Notes under the pieces: generated by a model
The model's input: only the letters and a program-made list of their open reading frames with translations
What the model was told of the DNA's origin: nothing
The model's database searches: none
In this document: positions 63,933 through 64,000 of the stretch, one piece after another
Numbering within the stretch: position 1 is the stretch's first letter
How the letters are laid out: every line of letters begins with the position of its first letter
From: Flavobacterium phycosphaerae
GTDB taxonomy: Bacteria > Bacteroidota > Bacteroidia > Flavobacteriales > Flavobacteriaceae
NCBI RefSeq assembly: GCF_010119235.1
Contig: NZ_JAAATZ010000001.1
Coordinates: 1,394,501 to 1,458,500 of the forward strand
DNA: 64,000 nucleotides
Direction of reading: 5' to 3'
Program-made: the position numbers and the translations under genes

Positions 63933-64000
63933 ATGGAACAAGGAAACAAAAAGTTATATACCCAGATAGTGATTTTTATTGTAGTTTTTGCCGTTGCTTT
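63933..64000 (+). CDS. Start of a membrane-anchored protein, cut by the window edge
   Basis: An ATG 3 bases after the aminotransferase stop opens MEQGNKKLYTQIVIFIVVFAVA and runs out of the window. The Lys-rich start followed by a hydrophobic segment suggests an N-terminal membrane anchor or signal. The identity cannot be determined from 22 codons. Confidence 0.5.
   Translation, partial: MEQGNKKLYTQIVIFIVVFAVA

Overview
The window looks like chromosome from a low-GC member of the Flavobacteriaceae, most likely Flavobacterium. The support is a type IX secretion (T9SS) C-terminal sorting domain, a gliding-motility-type C-terminal domain followed by a PorP/SprF partner, many AQ-type signal peptides, TAnnTTTG-type -7 promoter elements without clear Shine-Dalgarno sites, and typical Bacteroidota families (DUF5686, DUF6089, DUF4403, S46 peptidase, paired OmpH, HPPK-deoxynucleoside kinase fusion). 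No database search was possible; family names come from motif and architecture recognition.

Layout. 1-2233: the C-terminal part of a secreted protein built from an 81-bp tandem repeat and ending in a T9SS sorting domain. 2362-7582: a respiratory cluster with heme O synthase, two cytochrome oxidase subunit III genes, subunit IV, a thioredoxin-fold protein, a SCO copper chaperone, a DUF420 membrane protein and a small membrane protein. 7594-8985 (minus): DUF4403 lipoprotein. 9183-12638: TolC-like channel, efflux adaptor, tsaB. 13083-17671: a compact four-gene operon in which every product carries a signal peptide, bounded by strong terminators; this is the best candidate for an undescribed system. 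17729-22096 (minus): MscS channel, a small coiled-coil protein, a YyaL-type thioredoxin-domain protein, a NifU-type scaffold. 22227-29870: a giant repeat adhesin with its PorP/SprF partner. 29908-30423: gamma carbonic anhydrase.

30521-38787 (minus) is an envelope cluster: CBS protein, NAD kinase, DUF6089, UppS, BamA, two OmpH/Skp-like proteins, then glutamate racemase. 38903-44315 (plus) carries pdxJ, an alpha/beta hydrolase, a small membrane protein, and trigger factor-clpP-clpX. 44588-49461 (minus) has a TonB-dependent-type barrel, an EamA transporter, a 47-residue lipoprotein and a GH3 protein. The rest holds DUF2797, an AsmA-like protein, the HPPK-dNK fusion, a TrmH methyltransferase, DUF1573, mutS, tRNA-Gly and tRNA-Leu, a DUF1508 protein, an Ala-rich lipoprotein, an S46 dipeptidyl peptidase, waaA and a DegT/DnrJ/EryC1/StrS aminotransferase. 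A last gene starts at 63933 and is cut by the window edge.

Six genes are broken by what looks like one missing base in a homopolymer run (6619-6623, 18757-18761, 19751-19757, 24088-24090, 29618-29620, 32336-32340). In every case adding one base of the same kind restores a sensible full-length protein. That one-sided pattern points to sequencing under-calls rather than biological decay, so these six are probably intact in the organism.
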